DNA of 64,000 nucleotides from Streptomyces althioticus (GTDB lineage Bacteria > Actinomycetota > Actinomycetes > Streptomycetales > Streptomycetaceae), in the NCBI GenBank assembly GCA_014649355.1, contig BMSW01000019.1:57992-121991 (forward strand). The letters are read 5' to 3'. Every line of letters starts with the position of its first letter. Position 1 is the first letter of the stretch. Positions 50,856 through 59,432 of this stretch are shown here, piece by piece. The position numbers and the translations under genes are program-made. Below the pieces are notes generated by a model. The model was not told the DNA's origin. It ran no database searches and saw only the letters and a program-made list of their open reading frames with translations.

Positions 50856-51883
50856 CGCTCCCGGTGCTCCGGGTCCGCCAGGAGCCGGGTCACGGCGTCG
50901 GCGAGCGCCCGCGCGTTGCCCTGCGGCACGAGTTCGGCCGCGTCGCCGACGAGTTCGGGGACGGAGCCCACCCGGGTCGCGACGAGCGGCACGCGCGCGT
51001 GCAGCGCTTCCTGCGCGAACGTCGACCGCGCCTCCTCCCTGCGGCTGGGCAGGACGGCCACGTCGGCCGCGGCGATCAGGTCGGAGGCGTCCTCCCGGCG
51101 GCCCAGCAGCCGTACCGGCAGGTCCCGCGCCTCGGCGGCGCGCCGCAGTTCGCCGTGGAGCGGCCCCTCCCCCGCGATCACCACGAGCGGTACCGGGTCG
51201 AGGCGCTGCCAGGCGTGCGCGGCGTCCACCAGGACGTCGAGGCCGCGATGCCGCTCCAGGGAGCCGACGGCGACGATCAACGGACGGTCCACGGCACCGA
51301 GTTCGGCCCGCACCTTGGGGGTGCGCCGCTCGGACTCCTCGGACGCCGGCGCGCTGCGGGGCCCGGGGAGGGAGACCGCGGCGAGCCGGGCGTCCCGCGC
51401 CCCGCTGCGGCGGGCCCGGTCCACCAGCGCGGAGGTCGTGCCCAGCACCACGCCGGCCGCGCGGACGACCCGCCGCTCCAGCACGCGCAGGAAGTGGGCG
51501 CGGGGGCCTTCGGCGTACGCGCGGTCGTGCCAGGTGACGACGAAGGGCGTGCCGCGTCCGCCGAGCGCCAGGGAGGTGCGGAACGAGGCGTGCAGACCGT
51601 GCGCGTGCACCAGGCCGGCGCCCGAGCAGGCGGCGCGCAGTGCGGCCACCGACGCCGGGTCGCTGCTGCGGGGCACATGGACGTGCTCCGCGCCGACGGT
51701 GGTGAAGCCGTAGGCGCGCTCCGCCTCTTCGGGGGCGCACACCGTGACCCGCACGCCCCGTGCCACGAGCCCGGCGGCCAGCGAGCGGACGTGCGCGCCG
51801 CTGGCGGCGTTGCCGCCGCCCAGCACCTGCACGGTGCGCAGCGGCGACTGGCCGTGCGGTGCGTGGCTGCTCACGGGGGTCAC
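50744..51883 (-). CDS. Glycosyltransferase family 4 (GT-B)
   Basis: 379 residues. The N-terminal VQVLGGGNAASGAHVRSLAAGLVARGVRVTVCAP is the acceptor-side Rossmann domain. The donor domain has LIVAVGSLERHRGLDVLVDA and EALHARVPLVATRVGSVPELVGD, the GT4 nucleotide-sugar site with the E-x7-E-like pattern. The sugar and acceptor are unknown. GTG at 51883 is taken as the start; the upstream frame is arginine/proline-rich and unlike the family. Its last 34 residues are also encoded in duplicated downstream copies (see repeat at 50453-50855). Confidence 0.85.
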   Translation of the reverse strand: MTPVSSHAPHGQSPLRTVQVLGGGNAASGAHVRSLAAGLVARGVRVTVCAPEEAERAYGFTTVGAEHVHVPRSSDPASVAALRAACSGAGLVHAHGLHASFRTSLALGGRGTPFVVTWHDRAYAEGPRAHFLRVLERRVVRAAGVVLGTTSALVDRARRSGARDARLAAVSLPGPRSAPASEESERRTPKVRAELGAVDRPLIVAVGSLERHRGLDVLVDAAHAWQRLDPVPLVVIAGEGPLHGELRRAAEARDLPVRLLGRREDASDLIAAADVAVLPSRREEARSTFAQEALHARVPLVATRVGSVPELVGDAAELVPQGNARALADAVTRLLADPEHRERLVRRGVRQAGTWPTEDQTVAQVLSVYDELTQPRPLA

Positions 51884-52090
51884 GTGGCCGGGCTCCTGGT
51901 TCGGGTCGGACGGTCGCGACGAACGTACCGAAGGATCCCGCGGAGGGGTGGCCCGCGCGGCGTCCTCCGCGTACACCGTCAAGCATGCCAGCACGCACGG
52001 CGGTTGCGTGAAACGCGCGGGCGTACGCCGGGGTCCACACCGGACGGCACATCACCCGTAAGGATGACGGAAGGTCACCGTCCGGCAGGG

Positions 52091-53833
52091 TCAGGCGTCT
52101 GCCCGCGCCGCCGCCAGCAATTCCTCCGCGTGCGCCCGCGCCGTCTCGGAGTCCTCCTGGCCGGCCAGCATCCGCGACAACTCCCGCACGCGGTCCTCGC
52201 CTTCGAGCACCTTCACGCCGGACCGGGTGACCGAGCCGTCGTTCGTCTTCTCCACCAGGAGCTGCCGGTCGGCGAACGCGGCCACCTGCGGAAGGTGCGT
52301 GACGACGACGACCTGCGCCTTCTTGGCCAGCCGGGCGAGACGCCGTCCGATCTCCACCGCCGCCTTGCCGCCGACGCCGGCGTCCACCTCGTCGAAGAGG
52401 TACGTCGGCACCGGGTCGGTCCCGGCGAAGACGACCTCCACGGCGAGCATCACGCGCGACAGCTCACCGCCCGAGGCGCCCTTGGCGATCGGCCGGGGCG
52501 GCGCCCCGGGGTGCGGGGCGAGCAGCAGCTCGACCTCGTCCACGCCCGAGGGCCCGTACGCCACCGTGCGCCCGTTCACCTCGACGCCGTCGGGGTCCTC
52601 GGTCTGCCGGATGTCGAACGACACACGCGCGTGCGGCATGGCGAGCGACGCCAGCTCCTCCGTCACGGCCGCCGCGAACCGCTCCGCCGCCTCCGTCCGC
52701 GCCTCCGACAGCTCCTGGGCGAGCGCGCCCAGTTCGGAGCGGAGCGCGTCACGCTCGGCGGTCAGCTCTCCGACCCGCTCGTCGTCGCCCTCCAGTTCGG
52801 TGAGGCGCGCGGCGCTGCTCTCCGCCCAGGCCAGCACCTCGGCGACGTCCTCCCCGTACTTGCGGGTCAGCGCCGTCAGCGCGGCCCTGCGCTCCTCGAC
52901 CGCCGCGAGCCGCAGCGGGTCCGCGTCCAGGTCGTCGGCGTAACCGGCCAGCTCCCCCGCGACGTCACGCAGCAGGATGCCGATCTCGCCGATCCGGTCG
53001 GTCAGCGCGGCCAGCGCCGGGTCGTGCGCCCGTACGGCCTCCAGCGCCCGCTGGGCGCCCGCGACGAGCGTCCCGGCGTCCACGCCCTCCGGGTCCTCCG
53101 GGTTGCCCGCCAGCGCGGCGTGCGCGACGGCGGCGGCCGACGCGAGCGCCTCGGCGTGCCCGAGCCGCTCGGCCTCCTCGGCCAGCTCCGTGTCCTCCCC
53201 GGCGCGCGGCTCGACGGCGGCGATCTCCTCCAGCCCGAAGCGCAGCAGGTCGGCCTCCTGGGCCCGCTCCCGCGCCCGGGTGGTGATCTCCTCCAGCTCC
53301 ACGGTGACCGCCCGCAGCCGCTTGTACGCCTCCGCGTACTTGCCGAGCGGCACGGCGACCGCGTACCCGGCGTACCGGTCGAGCGCCTGGCGCTGCCGGG
53401 ACAGCTTCAGCAGGCCCTGCTGGTCGCTCTGCCCGTGCACGGCCACCAGGTCGTCGGCGAGCTCCGCGAGCAGCCCCACGGGCACGCCGCGCCCGCCCAG
53501 GTGCGCCCGCGACCGGCCCTCGGCCGACACGGTACGGCTGACCAGCAGCGCCCCCTCGTCGAGCTCGGCCCCGGCCTCCTCCGCGCGTACGACGGCCGGC
53601 GAGCCCTCGGGCACGGCGATCCGCCCCTCGACCACGGCGTTGCGCGCGCCGATCCGCACCAGGGCCGCATCCGCCCGTCCGCCCAGCAGCAGGCCCAGGC
53701 TGGTGACCACCATGGTCTTGCCCGCACCCGTCTCACCGGTGACGGCGGTGAAGCCGGGCGACAGCTCCACCACAGCGTCGTCGATGACACCGAGCGACCG
53801 TATCCGCATCTCCTCTAGCACGGACACGACCAT
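52091..53833 (-). CDS. recN: DNA repair protein RecN
   Basis: 580 residues of SMC-like design: N-terminal ATPase half with P-loop TGETGAGKTMVVTSLGLLLGGR (about 32-53), a central coiled coil with VAVHGQSDQQGLL, and C-terminal ASGGELSRVMLAVEV signature with FDEVDAGVGGKAA (Walker B). It acts in double-strand-break repair. Start choice is uncertain: ATG 53833, GTG 53827 or ATG 53809 (MRIRSLG) are all in frame. No LexA box is visible upstream. It is the last gene of the 56057-52091 unit, but a dispersed repeat lies between it and nadK. Confidence 0.95.
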   Translation of the reverse strand: MVVSVLEEMRIRSLGVIDDAVVELSPGFTAVTGETGAGKTMVVTSLGLLLGGRADAALVRIGARNAVVEGRIAVPEGSPAVVRAEEAGAELDEGALLVSRTVSAEGRSRAHLGGRGVPVGLLAELADDLVAVHGQSDQQGLLKLSRQRQALDRYAGYAVAVPLGKYAEAYKRLRAVTVELEEITTRARERAQEADLLRFGLEEIAAVEPRAGEDTELAEEAERLGHAEALASAAAVAHAALAGNPEDPEGVDAGTLVAGAQRALEAVRAHDPALAALTDRIGEIGILLRDVAGELAGYADDLDADPLRLAAVEERRAALTALTRKYGEDVAEVLAWAESSAARLTELEGDDERVGELTAERDALRSELGALAQELSEARTEAAERFAAAVTEELASLAMPHARVSFDIRQTEDPDGVEVNGRTVAYGPSGVDEVELLLAPHPGAPPRPIAKGASGGELSRVMLAVEVVFAGTDPVPTYLFDEVDAGVGGKAAVEIGRRLARLAKKAQVVVVTHLPQVAAFADRQLLVEKTNDGSVTRSGVKVLEGEDRVRELSRMLAGQEDSETARAHAEELLAAARADA

Positions 53834-53890
53834 ACGAGGTCGACACGGAGAAGTGCGACCGCCCCACCCACGTCACCCGCGTGAGTGCAC

Positions 53891-53920
53891 CCCCTTCAGG
53901 GGCGCGGGGAACTGCGCGAC
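53891..53920 (+). repeat. Single copy of the dispersed GC-rich repeat
   Basis: CCCCTTCAGGGGCGCGGGGA then ACTGCGCGAC, in the 142-base gap between nadK (ending 53976) and recN (starting 53833). It matches the units at 431-640 and, inverted, those at 26508-26624. Confidence 0.85.
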
Positions 53921-53975
53921 AAGCCACGATCCGCCCGCAGCCGCCCACGTCGGGAAACCACCCCTTCGGTGACGG

Positions 53976-54881
53976 CTACTGCGGCGCCCCCCGCCACCCC
54001 GACACGGGCAAGGCGAACTTCGCGACCAGCCGGTCCGTGAACGAAGCGTGATGCAGGCGAGCGAGCCTGACCGGCACCGCCCCCCTCCGCACCTCCACCC
54101 GCGCCCCCGGGGGCAGCTCGACGGTCCGCCGCCCGTCACACCACAGCACCCCCGGCGGCACGTGCGGCAGCACCTCCACCGCCAGCACCGAGTTCGGCGA
54201 CGTCACCAACGGCTTGGCGAACAGCGCGTGCGCGCTGATCGGCACCATCAGCAGCGCCTCGACCTCCGGCCACACCACGGGCCCGCCGGCGGAGAACGCG
54301 TACGCGGTGGACCCGGTCGGGGTCGCGCACACGATGCCGTCACAGCCGAACCCGGTCACGGGCCGCCCGTCGATCTCCAGGACGACCTCCAGCATCCGCT
54401 CCGCGGACACCTTCTGCACGGCCGCCTCGTTCAGCGCCCAGTCGGTGTGCACGATGTCGCCGTTGCGGTGCACCACGACGTCGACGGTCATCCGCTCCTC
54501 GACCTCGTACGCGCGGCTCACCACCCGGTCGACGACCTTCTCCAGGTCGTCCCGCTCGGCCTCGGCGAGGAAGCCGACGCTGCCGAGGTTGACGCCGAGC
54601 ATCGGCACCCCGGAGGCGCGGGCGAACTCGGCGCCGCGCAGCAGCGTGCCGTCACCGCCGAGGACGATCAGCAGCTCGCAGTCGTCCAGGCACTGCGGGG
54701 TGGCCTCCTTGACCGTCTGCACGTCGTCCGGGAGCGGCAGGTCGCGGGCCTCCTCCTCCAGCACCCGCACCCCGAGCCCGGAGCGCAGCAGGCCCTTGAC
54801 CACGAGCTCGGCGCTGCGGATGGCCGCGGCGCGCCCGGTGTGGGCCAGCAGGAAAACAGTACGAGCACGGTTCTGTGTCAA
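53976..54881 (-). CDS. nadK: NAD kinase
   Basis: 301 residues. The GGDGTLLR motif (about 75-82), GVNLGSVGFLAEAE, the conserved LNEAAV pair and GFGCDGIVCATPTGSTAYAFSAGGP are all diagnostic. It phosphorylates NAD to NADP. The start codon is TTG, overlapping the tlyA stop as TTGA, so initiation probably depends on translational coupling with tlyA. Confidence 0.95.
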   Translation of the reverse strand: MTQNRARTVFLLAHTGRAAAIRSAELVVKGLLRSGLGVRVLEEEARDLPLPDDVQTVKEATPQCLDDCELLIVLGGDGTLLRGAEFARASGVPMLGVNLGSVGFLAEAERDDLEKVVDRVVSRAYEVEERMTVDVVVHRNGDIVHTDWALNEAAVQKVSAERMLEVVLEIDGRPVTGFGCDGIVCATPTGSTAYAFSAGGPVVWPEVEALLMVPISAHALFAKPLVTSPNSVLAVEVLPHVPPGVLWCDGRRTVELPPGARVEVRRGAVPVRLARLHHASFTDRLVAKFALPVSGWRGAPQ

Positions 54882-55693
54882 CGCGGCCCCTCCGCCACAG
54901 CACGGTCAACATCGGCCGGGTCCAGTTCCGGTGCACCGGCCCGCAGCCACAGGAAGTATTCGACGTTCCCGGAGGGCCCGGGCAGCGGACTCGCCGTCAC
55001 GCCCTGCGCCCCGAGCCCCAGCTCCCAGGCCTTGGCGGCCACCCCCCGGACGGCCTCGGCGCGCAGCTGCGGGCTGCGTACGACACCGCCGCTGCCCAGC
55101 CGGTCCTTGCCCACCTCGAACTGCGGTTTGACCATCATCACCAGATCGGCGTCCGGCGTCACGCACCGCTTCAGAGCGGGCAGCACCAGTCCGAGCGGGA
55201 TGAACGACAGATCCCCCACGACAAGATCCACTGGCTCCCCATCGATGACCTCGAGCGTCAACTCCCGTACGTTCGTACGGTCCTTGACGGTCACGCGTTC
55301 ATCTTTCTGCAGAGGCCACGCGAGTTGTCCGTATCCGACGTCCACCGCCACCACGTGGGCGGCACCCGCGCGCAGCAGCACATCGGTGAAACCGCCGGTG
55401 GAGGCGCCGGCGTCGAGCGCCCGCCGCCCCTTCACGACCAGCCCCCGCGGCACGAAGGCGTCGAGCGCCCCGGCCAGTTTGTGACCCCCGCGCGAGACGT
55501 AGTCGGGGTCGCCGGCGTCCTCGGCGACCACGATCGCGGCGGCGGTCTCCACCTGGGTGGCGGGTTTGGTCGCCACCGTCCTGCCCACGCTGACCCGCCC
55601 GGCGGCGATCAGCTGGCTGGCGTGCTCGCGCGAACGCGCCAGCTTGCGGCGGACCAGCTCCGCGTCGAGACGGCGGCGTGCGACTCCTGCCAC
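54878..55693 (-). CDS. tlyA: TlyA family rRNA 2'-O-methyltransferase / hemolysin
   Basis: 271 residues. N-terminal S4 RNA-binding domain (RRRLDAELVRRKLARSREHASQLIAAGRVSVG) and FtsJ-type methyltransferase domain with SRGGHKLAGALDAF, ALDAGASTGGFTDVLL (SAM motif), DLVVGDLSFIPL and MMVKPQFE (catalytic Lys). It methylates 16S and/or 23S rRNA, which in relatives affects capreomycin sensitivity. GTG at 55693 follows AGGAG. Co-transcribed with the upstream small gene (7-base gap) and nadK. Confidence 0.92.
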   Translation of the reverse strand: MAGVARRRLDAELVRRKLARSREHASQLIAAGRVSVGRTVATKPATQVETAAAIVVAEDAGDPDYVSRGGHKLAGALDAFVPRGLVVKGRRALDAGASTGGFTDVLLRAGAAHVVAVDVGYGQLAWPLQKDERVTVKDRTNVRELTLEVIDGEPVDLVVGDLSFIPLGLVLPALKRCVTPDADLVMMVKPQFEVGKDRLGSGGVVRSPQLRAEAVRGVAAKAWELGLGAQGVTASPLPGPSGNVEYFLWLRAGAPELDPADVDRAVAEGPR

Positions 55694-55700
55694 GTTCGGT

Positions 55701-56057
55701 TCAGCTCCTGTGTACGTGTGCCGACGGGGACGGGTGCCCCGGTGTGCCCCGGTGCGGGGCGGCGGGTGAGGGACCCGGGCGGGCGTCGAGCGCGGTGAGC
55801 GCGTCGCGCAGCCCCCGGTGTACATCCTCGTACACCTCGAGGTGGCCGTCGGTGGTGAGGTGGTCGGCGTCGGCCAGCCGCTCCACCTGGGCGTCGACCT
55901 CGGCGTTCCCGGTCGGGGTGCGCGGCACGCCCAGCGGTGCGGGTCCGGCGGGCCCGTCGTCGTACGGCGGCCGCGGCGCGCCCTGCTCCGGCGGCCCGTC
56001 CTGCGGGGCCGCGGTGTCCGGCTCCGTGTCCGCCGCCTGCGGCACTGCGTCGTTCAT
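55701..56057 (-). CDS. Hypothetical protein upstream of tlyA
   Basis: 118 residues. Ends are Pro/Asp/Gly-rich and disordered. The middle (GNAEVDAQVERLADADHLTTDGHLEVYEDVHRGLRDALTALD, about 50-92) is a predicted helical pair. No known domain. It is immediately upstream of tlyA with a 7-base gap, so co-expressed with tlyA and nadK. Function unknown. Confidence 0.7.
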   Translation of the reverse strand: MNDAVPQAADTEPDTAAPQDGPPEQGAPRPPYDDGPAGPAPLGVPRTPTGNAEVDAQVERLADADHLTTDGHLEVYEDVHRGLRDALTALDARPGPSPAAPHRGTPGHPSPSAHVHRS

Positions 56058-56099
56058 GCCCCGACGCTACCGCGAACGGCTGGGGTACCGTCGAGCGCG

Positions 56100-56447
56100 A
56101 TGGCCACGATCGAGGAGTGCCGTGCGGCACTCGGCAAGCTTTCGGACAGCATGGGCAGGGCCGAGGGCGACGTCCGCGCGGCGGCGTCGATGGAGCGGTC
56201 GGTCAGCTGCCACGTCACGGACCTGGACGTGACCTTCGCGGGCCGCCTCACCGGAGGCCGGATCGAGGTGCGCGCGACGCACCCCGGCCCGCCGCGCGAG
56301 AAGGCGCAGATACGGCTCGCCATGACGGGCGACGACCTGCTGGCCCTGGTCGACGGGGAGCTGCACTTCGCTCGGGCGTGGGCCTCGGGGCGGGTGCGGC
56401 TGGAGGCGGGTCTGCGGGACCTGTTCCAGCTGCGGAAGCTCCTCTAG
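56100..56447 (+). CDS. Small SCP2-like (sterol carrier) domain protein
   Basis: 115 residues. FAGRLTGGRIEVRATHPGPPREKAQIRLAMTGDDLLALVDGELHFARAWASGRVRLEAGLRDLFQLRKLL follows the strand-helix order of SCP2 lipid-binding domains, including the DDLLAL-DG turn. Whether it binds lipid is unknown. It ends four bases from the stop of the convergent ABC transporter gene and is divergent from the tlyA operon. Confidence 0.75.
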   Translation: MATIEECRAALGKLSDSMGRAEGDVRAAASMERSVSCHVTDLDVTFAGRLTGGRIEVRATHPGPPREKAQIRLAMTGDDLLALVDGELHFARAWASGRVRLEAGLRDLFQLRKLL

Positions 56448-56451
56448 CCCC

Positions 56452-57264
56452 TCAGACCTTCGCGGTCTCACGCCTGGCGCGGGACGCCCGTGCCGCCGGC
56501 ACGACCAGCGGGGTGCCCGTCTCGGGGTCGTCGATGACCTGGCAGCGCAGCCCGAACACCTCCTCCACCAGCTCGGCGGTGACGATGTCCTTCGGCGCGC
56601 CCTGGGCGATGACCCGGCCCTCGCGCAGGGCGATCAGGTGGGTGGCGTAGCGGGCGGCGTGGTTGAGGTCGTGCAGCACGGCGACGAGGGTGCGGCCCTG
56701 CTCCTCGTGCAGGTCGGCGCAGAGGTCCAGGACGTCGATCTGGTGCTGGATGTCCAGGTAGGTGGTCGGCTCGTCGAGCAGCAGCAGCGGGGTCTCCTGG
56801 GCCAGGGCCATGGCGATCCAGACGCGCTGCCGCTGCCCTCCGCTCAGCTCGTCGACGTACCGCTCGGCGAGGTCGGCGACGCCGGTGCGGGCCATCGACT
56901 CCCCGACGACCCGCTCGTCCTCGGAGGACCACTGGCGCAGCAGGCTCTGGTGCGGGTAGCGGCCGCGCGCGACGAGGTCGCCGACGGTGATGCCGTCGGG
57001 CGCGATGGACGACTGGGGCAGCAGGCCGAGGGTGCGGGCGACCTTCTTGGCGGGCAGGGAGTGGATGGCCTGCCCGTCGAGCAGCACCCGGCCCTCGGCG
57101 GGCTTCAGCATGCGCGACAGGGCGCGCAGCAGGGTGGACTTCCCGCAGGCGTTCGGGCCGACGACGACGGTGAAGGAGTGGTCCGGGATCTCCACCGACA
57201 GCTGCTCGGCGATGACCCGCTGGTCGTAGGCCAGGGTGACGTTCTCGGCGGAGAGACGGTTCAC
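56452..57264 (-). CDS. Iron-siderophore ABC transporter ATP-binding protein (FecE/FepC-like)
   Basis: 270 residues. Walker A VVGPNACGKSTLLRALS (about 37-53), Q-loop LLPQSSIAPDGITV, signature DELSGGQRQRVWIAMALAQ and Walker B PLLLLDEPTTYLDIQHQ are in order. The YLDIQHQ continuation is typical of the ferric-siderophore/B12 family. It powers import through the two upstream-encoded permeases. GTG at 57264 has AAGGAG five bases upstream; an ATG at 57303 overlapping the permease stop (ATGA) is the alternative. Confidence 0.93.
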   Translation of the reverse strand: MNRLSAENVTLAYDQRVIAEQLSVEIPDHSFTVVVGPNACGKSTLLRALSRMLKPAEGRVLLDGQAIHSLPAKKVARTLGLLPQSSIAPDGITVGDLVARGRYPHQSLLRQWSSEDERVVGESMARTGVADLAERYVDELSGGQRQRVWIAMALAQETPLLLLDEPTTYLDIQHQIDVLDLCADLHEEQGRTLVAVLHDLNHAARYATHLIALREGRVIAQGAPKDIVTAELVEEVFGLRCQVIDDPETGTPLVVPAARASRARRETAKV

Positions 57265-57299
57265 GGTGCTCCTTCGGGTGTGCTTCTTCTCGGCCCCGC

Positions 57300-58337
57300 T
57301 CATATCCGGCCGGCCTTGCGCTCGGTGACCAGCAGCCACAGCAGGTAGACGCCGCCGAGGACGCCGGTGACCACGCCGACGGGCAGTTGCTCTGCGCCGA
57401 ACGCCCGCTGCGAGACGAAGTCGGCGAGGACCAGCAGGGCGGCCCCCATCCACATCGAGGCGATCAGGTTTGGTCCGGGCGACCGGGTGAGGCGCCGGGC
57501 GAGCTGCGGCGCGGTGAGCGCGACGAAGCTGACGGGTCCCGCGGCGGCGGTGGCGGACGCGGTGAGCAGCACGGCGGACAGCATCAGCACCAGCCGCAGC
57601 CGCTCGACGCGCACACCGAGGGCGTTCGAGACGTCGTCGCCCATCTCCGTCATGCGCAGGGCGCGGGAGTTGGCGAGGACGACCGGGACGAGGACGGCGC
57701 ACAGCGCGAGCAGCGGCCACACCTGGTCCCAGTCGCGTCCGTCGAGGGACCCGGTCATCCAGACGACCGCGCGGGCGGCGTCGACGATGTCGGACTTGGT
57801 GAGCAGATAGCCGTTGACGGCGGTGACGACGGCGGAGACGCCGATGCCGACCAGCACCAGCCGGTAACCGTGCACGCCCCGCTTCCAGGCGAGGACGTAG
57901 ATGGCGGTGCCGGTGATCAGGCCGCCGGCGAGCGCGCCGAGGGCCACCTGGTTGGCGGTGCCGGAGAACAGCACGATGACGGTGAGCGCGCCGGCCGTGG
58001 CGCCCTGGCCGAGGCCGAGGATGTCGGGGCTGCCCAGCGGGTTGCGGGAGATGGTCTGGAACAGGGCACCGCCGATGCCGAGGGAGGCGCCGACCAGCAG
58101 CCCCACCAGCACCCGCGGCAGCCGCAGCTCGGTGACGATGAACTCCTGCCCCTCGTTGCCCTGGCCGACGAGCGTGGTCAGCACGTCGGAGGCGGTCATC
58201 GGGAAGTCGCCGGTGCCGATGAGCAGCACGCTCGCGCCGAGCGCCAGCAGCATCAGCAGGACGACGACGGTGAGGGCACGCGCGTCCAGCCGGACCGAGA
58301 GGCCGCCGGGGACGCGCACCGCACGGTTGGTCTTCAC
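57300..58337 (-). CDS. FecCD family iron-siderophore permease
   Basis: 345 residues with about nine or ten membrane helices. LRLPRVLVGLLVGASLGIGGALFQTISRNPLGSPDILGLGQGA is the FecCD/BtuC signature. MGDDVSNALGVRVERLR forms the coupling helix region that docks on the ATPase. GTG start overlaps the stop of the other permease (GTGA), as expected for two subunits of a heterodimer. Confidence 0.93.
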   Translation of the reverse strand: MKTNRAVRVPGGLSVRLDARALTVVVLLMLLALGASVLLIGTGDFPMTASDVLTTLVGQGNEGQEFIVTELRLPRVLVGLLVGASLGIGGALFQTISRNPLGSPDILGLGQGATAGALTVIVLFSGTANQVALGALAGGLITGTAIYVLAWKRGVHGYRLVLVGIGVSAVVTAVNGYLLTKSDIVDAARAVVWMTGSLDGRDWDQVWPLLALCAVLVPVVLANSRALRMTEMGDDVSNALGVRVERLRLVLMLSAVLLTASATAAAGPVSFVALTAPQLARRLTRSPGPNLIASMWMGAALLVLADFVSQRAFGAEQLPVGVVTGVLGGVYLLWLLVTERKAGRI

Positions 58338-59377
58338 AGCTGGGCCGTCCTCCGCCGTCGTACGAGAAGAATGAACACCGGGCCGCCGATGATCGCGGTG
58401 ACGATGCCCACCTGGAGTTCGGCGGGCCGGGCCACGATCCGGCCGAGCACGTCCGCGCCGAGCAGCAGCACCGGCGACAGGACCGCCGCGTACGGCAGGA
58501 TCCAGCGCTGGTCGGGCCCGGTGAAGGAACGCACCACGTGCGGCACCATCAGGCCGACGAAGACGATCGGACCGCACGCGGCGGTGGCGGCGCCGCTCAG
58601 CATCGTCGCGACGAGCATGGACAGCGCGCGGGTGCGGTTGAGGTCGGCGCCGAGCGCCTTGGCGGTGTCGTCGCCCATGGCCATGGCGTTCAGCGGCCGG
58701 GCGAGCAGCAGCGCCAGCCCACTGCCGACGACGAGGAACGGCACGACCTGCATGACGGCCTCGTCGCTGCCGGAGCCGAGCGAGCCGACCGTCCAGAAGC
58801 GCATCCGGCCGAGGGCCGCGTCGTCGAGGATCATCACGGCCTGGAGATAGCCGTAGAGCGCGGCGCTGATGGCGGTGCCGGCGAGCACCAGCCGCACGGG
58901 GGTGGCGCCCCGGCGTCCGCCGAGGAACCACACGATCGCGCCGACGGCGGCCGCCCCGCAGAACGCGAACCACACATACCCGGACAGGGAGGTGACGCCG
59001 AAGAAGGTGATGGCGGTGACGACCGCGGCGGAGGCGCCCGCGTTCAGGCCGAGGAGTCCCGGGTCGGCCAGCGGGTTGCGGGTCAGCGCCTGCAGCACGG
59101 CCCCGGCGAGGCCGAGGGCGGCCCCGGCGAGCAGGCCCAGCAGGGTGCGGGAGAGCCGGTCGGACACCACGGTGTCGGCGTAGGTGCCCGACGCGTCGAA
59201 CAGCCCGTGCCACACCTGCCCCAGGGACAGCTCCTTCGCGCCGACCGCGATGCTCGCCAGCGCGACGAGCACCAGGACCGCGAGGGACACGAGCAGACCG
59301 GCCGCGCGTATCGCCCGGCGGCCGGTGGGCGCGGAGGCGGTCTCCGCGCGCTGTTCGGGGGGACTCTCGACCAACAC
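58334..59377 (-). CDS. FecCD family iron-siderophore permease
   Basis: 347 residues, partner of the permease at 57300. SRTLLGLLAGAALGLAGAVLQALTRNPLADPGLLGLNAGAS and MGDDTAKALGADLNRTR are the family motifs. First gene of the three-gene transporter operon. An iron box lies at 59382-59400, ending only five bases before the GTG, so the transcript may be nearly leaderless and repression by a DmdR/IdeR-type iron regulator is likely. No periplasmic-type binding lipoprotein is encoded next to it. Confidence 0.93.
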   Translation of the reverse strand: MLVESPPEQRAETASAPTGRRAIRAAGLLVSLAVLVLVALASIAVGAKELSLGQVWHGLFDASGTYADTVVSDRLSRTLLGLLAGAALGLAGAVLQALTRNPLADPGLLGLNAGASAAVVTAITFFGVTSLSGYVWFAFCGAAAVGAIVWFLGGRRGATPVRLVLAGTAISAALYGYLQAVMILDDAALGRMRFWTVGSLGSGSDEAVMQVVPFLVVGSGLALLLARPLNAMAMGDDTAKALGADLNRTRALSMLVATMLSGAATAACGPIVFVGLMVPHVVRSFTGPDQRWILPYAAVLSPVLLLGADVLGRIVARPAELQVGIVTAIIGGPVFILLVRRRRTAQL

Positions 59378-59381
59378 CCGG

Positions 59382-59400
59382 TTAGGTTAGCCTATCCTCC
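59382..59400. promoter_or_regulatory. Iron box (DmdR/IdeR-type operator)
   Basis: TTAGGTTAGCCTATCCTCC agrees with the actinobacterial iron-box consensus TTAGGTTAGGCTAACCTAA at 14-15 of 19 positions and is directly upstream of the permease operon start. Its left half is perfect; the right half is degenerate. Confidence 0.75.
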
Positions 59401-59432
59401 AATTGGATCACGATCCGGTGACCGGCGGACCG

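Noticed and set aside
49227..52055. A 942-codon frame across PucR, the gene-end repeats and the glycosyltransferase
   Set aside because: Its product is Arg/Ala/Pro-rich with no domain. It overlaps two well-supported genes and exists only because GC-rich DNA lacks stops.
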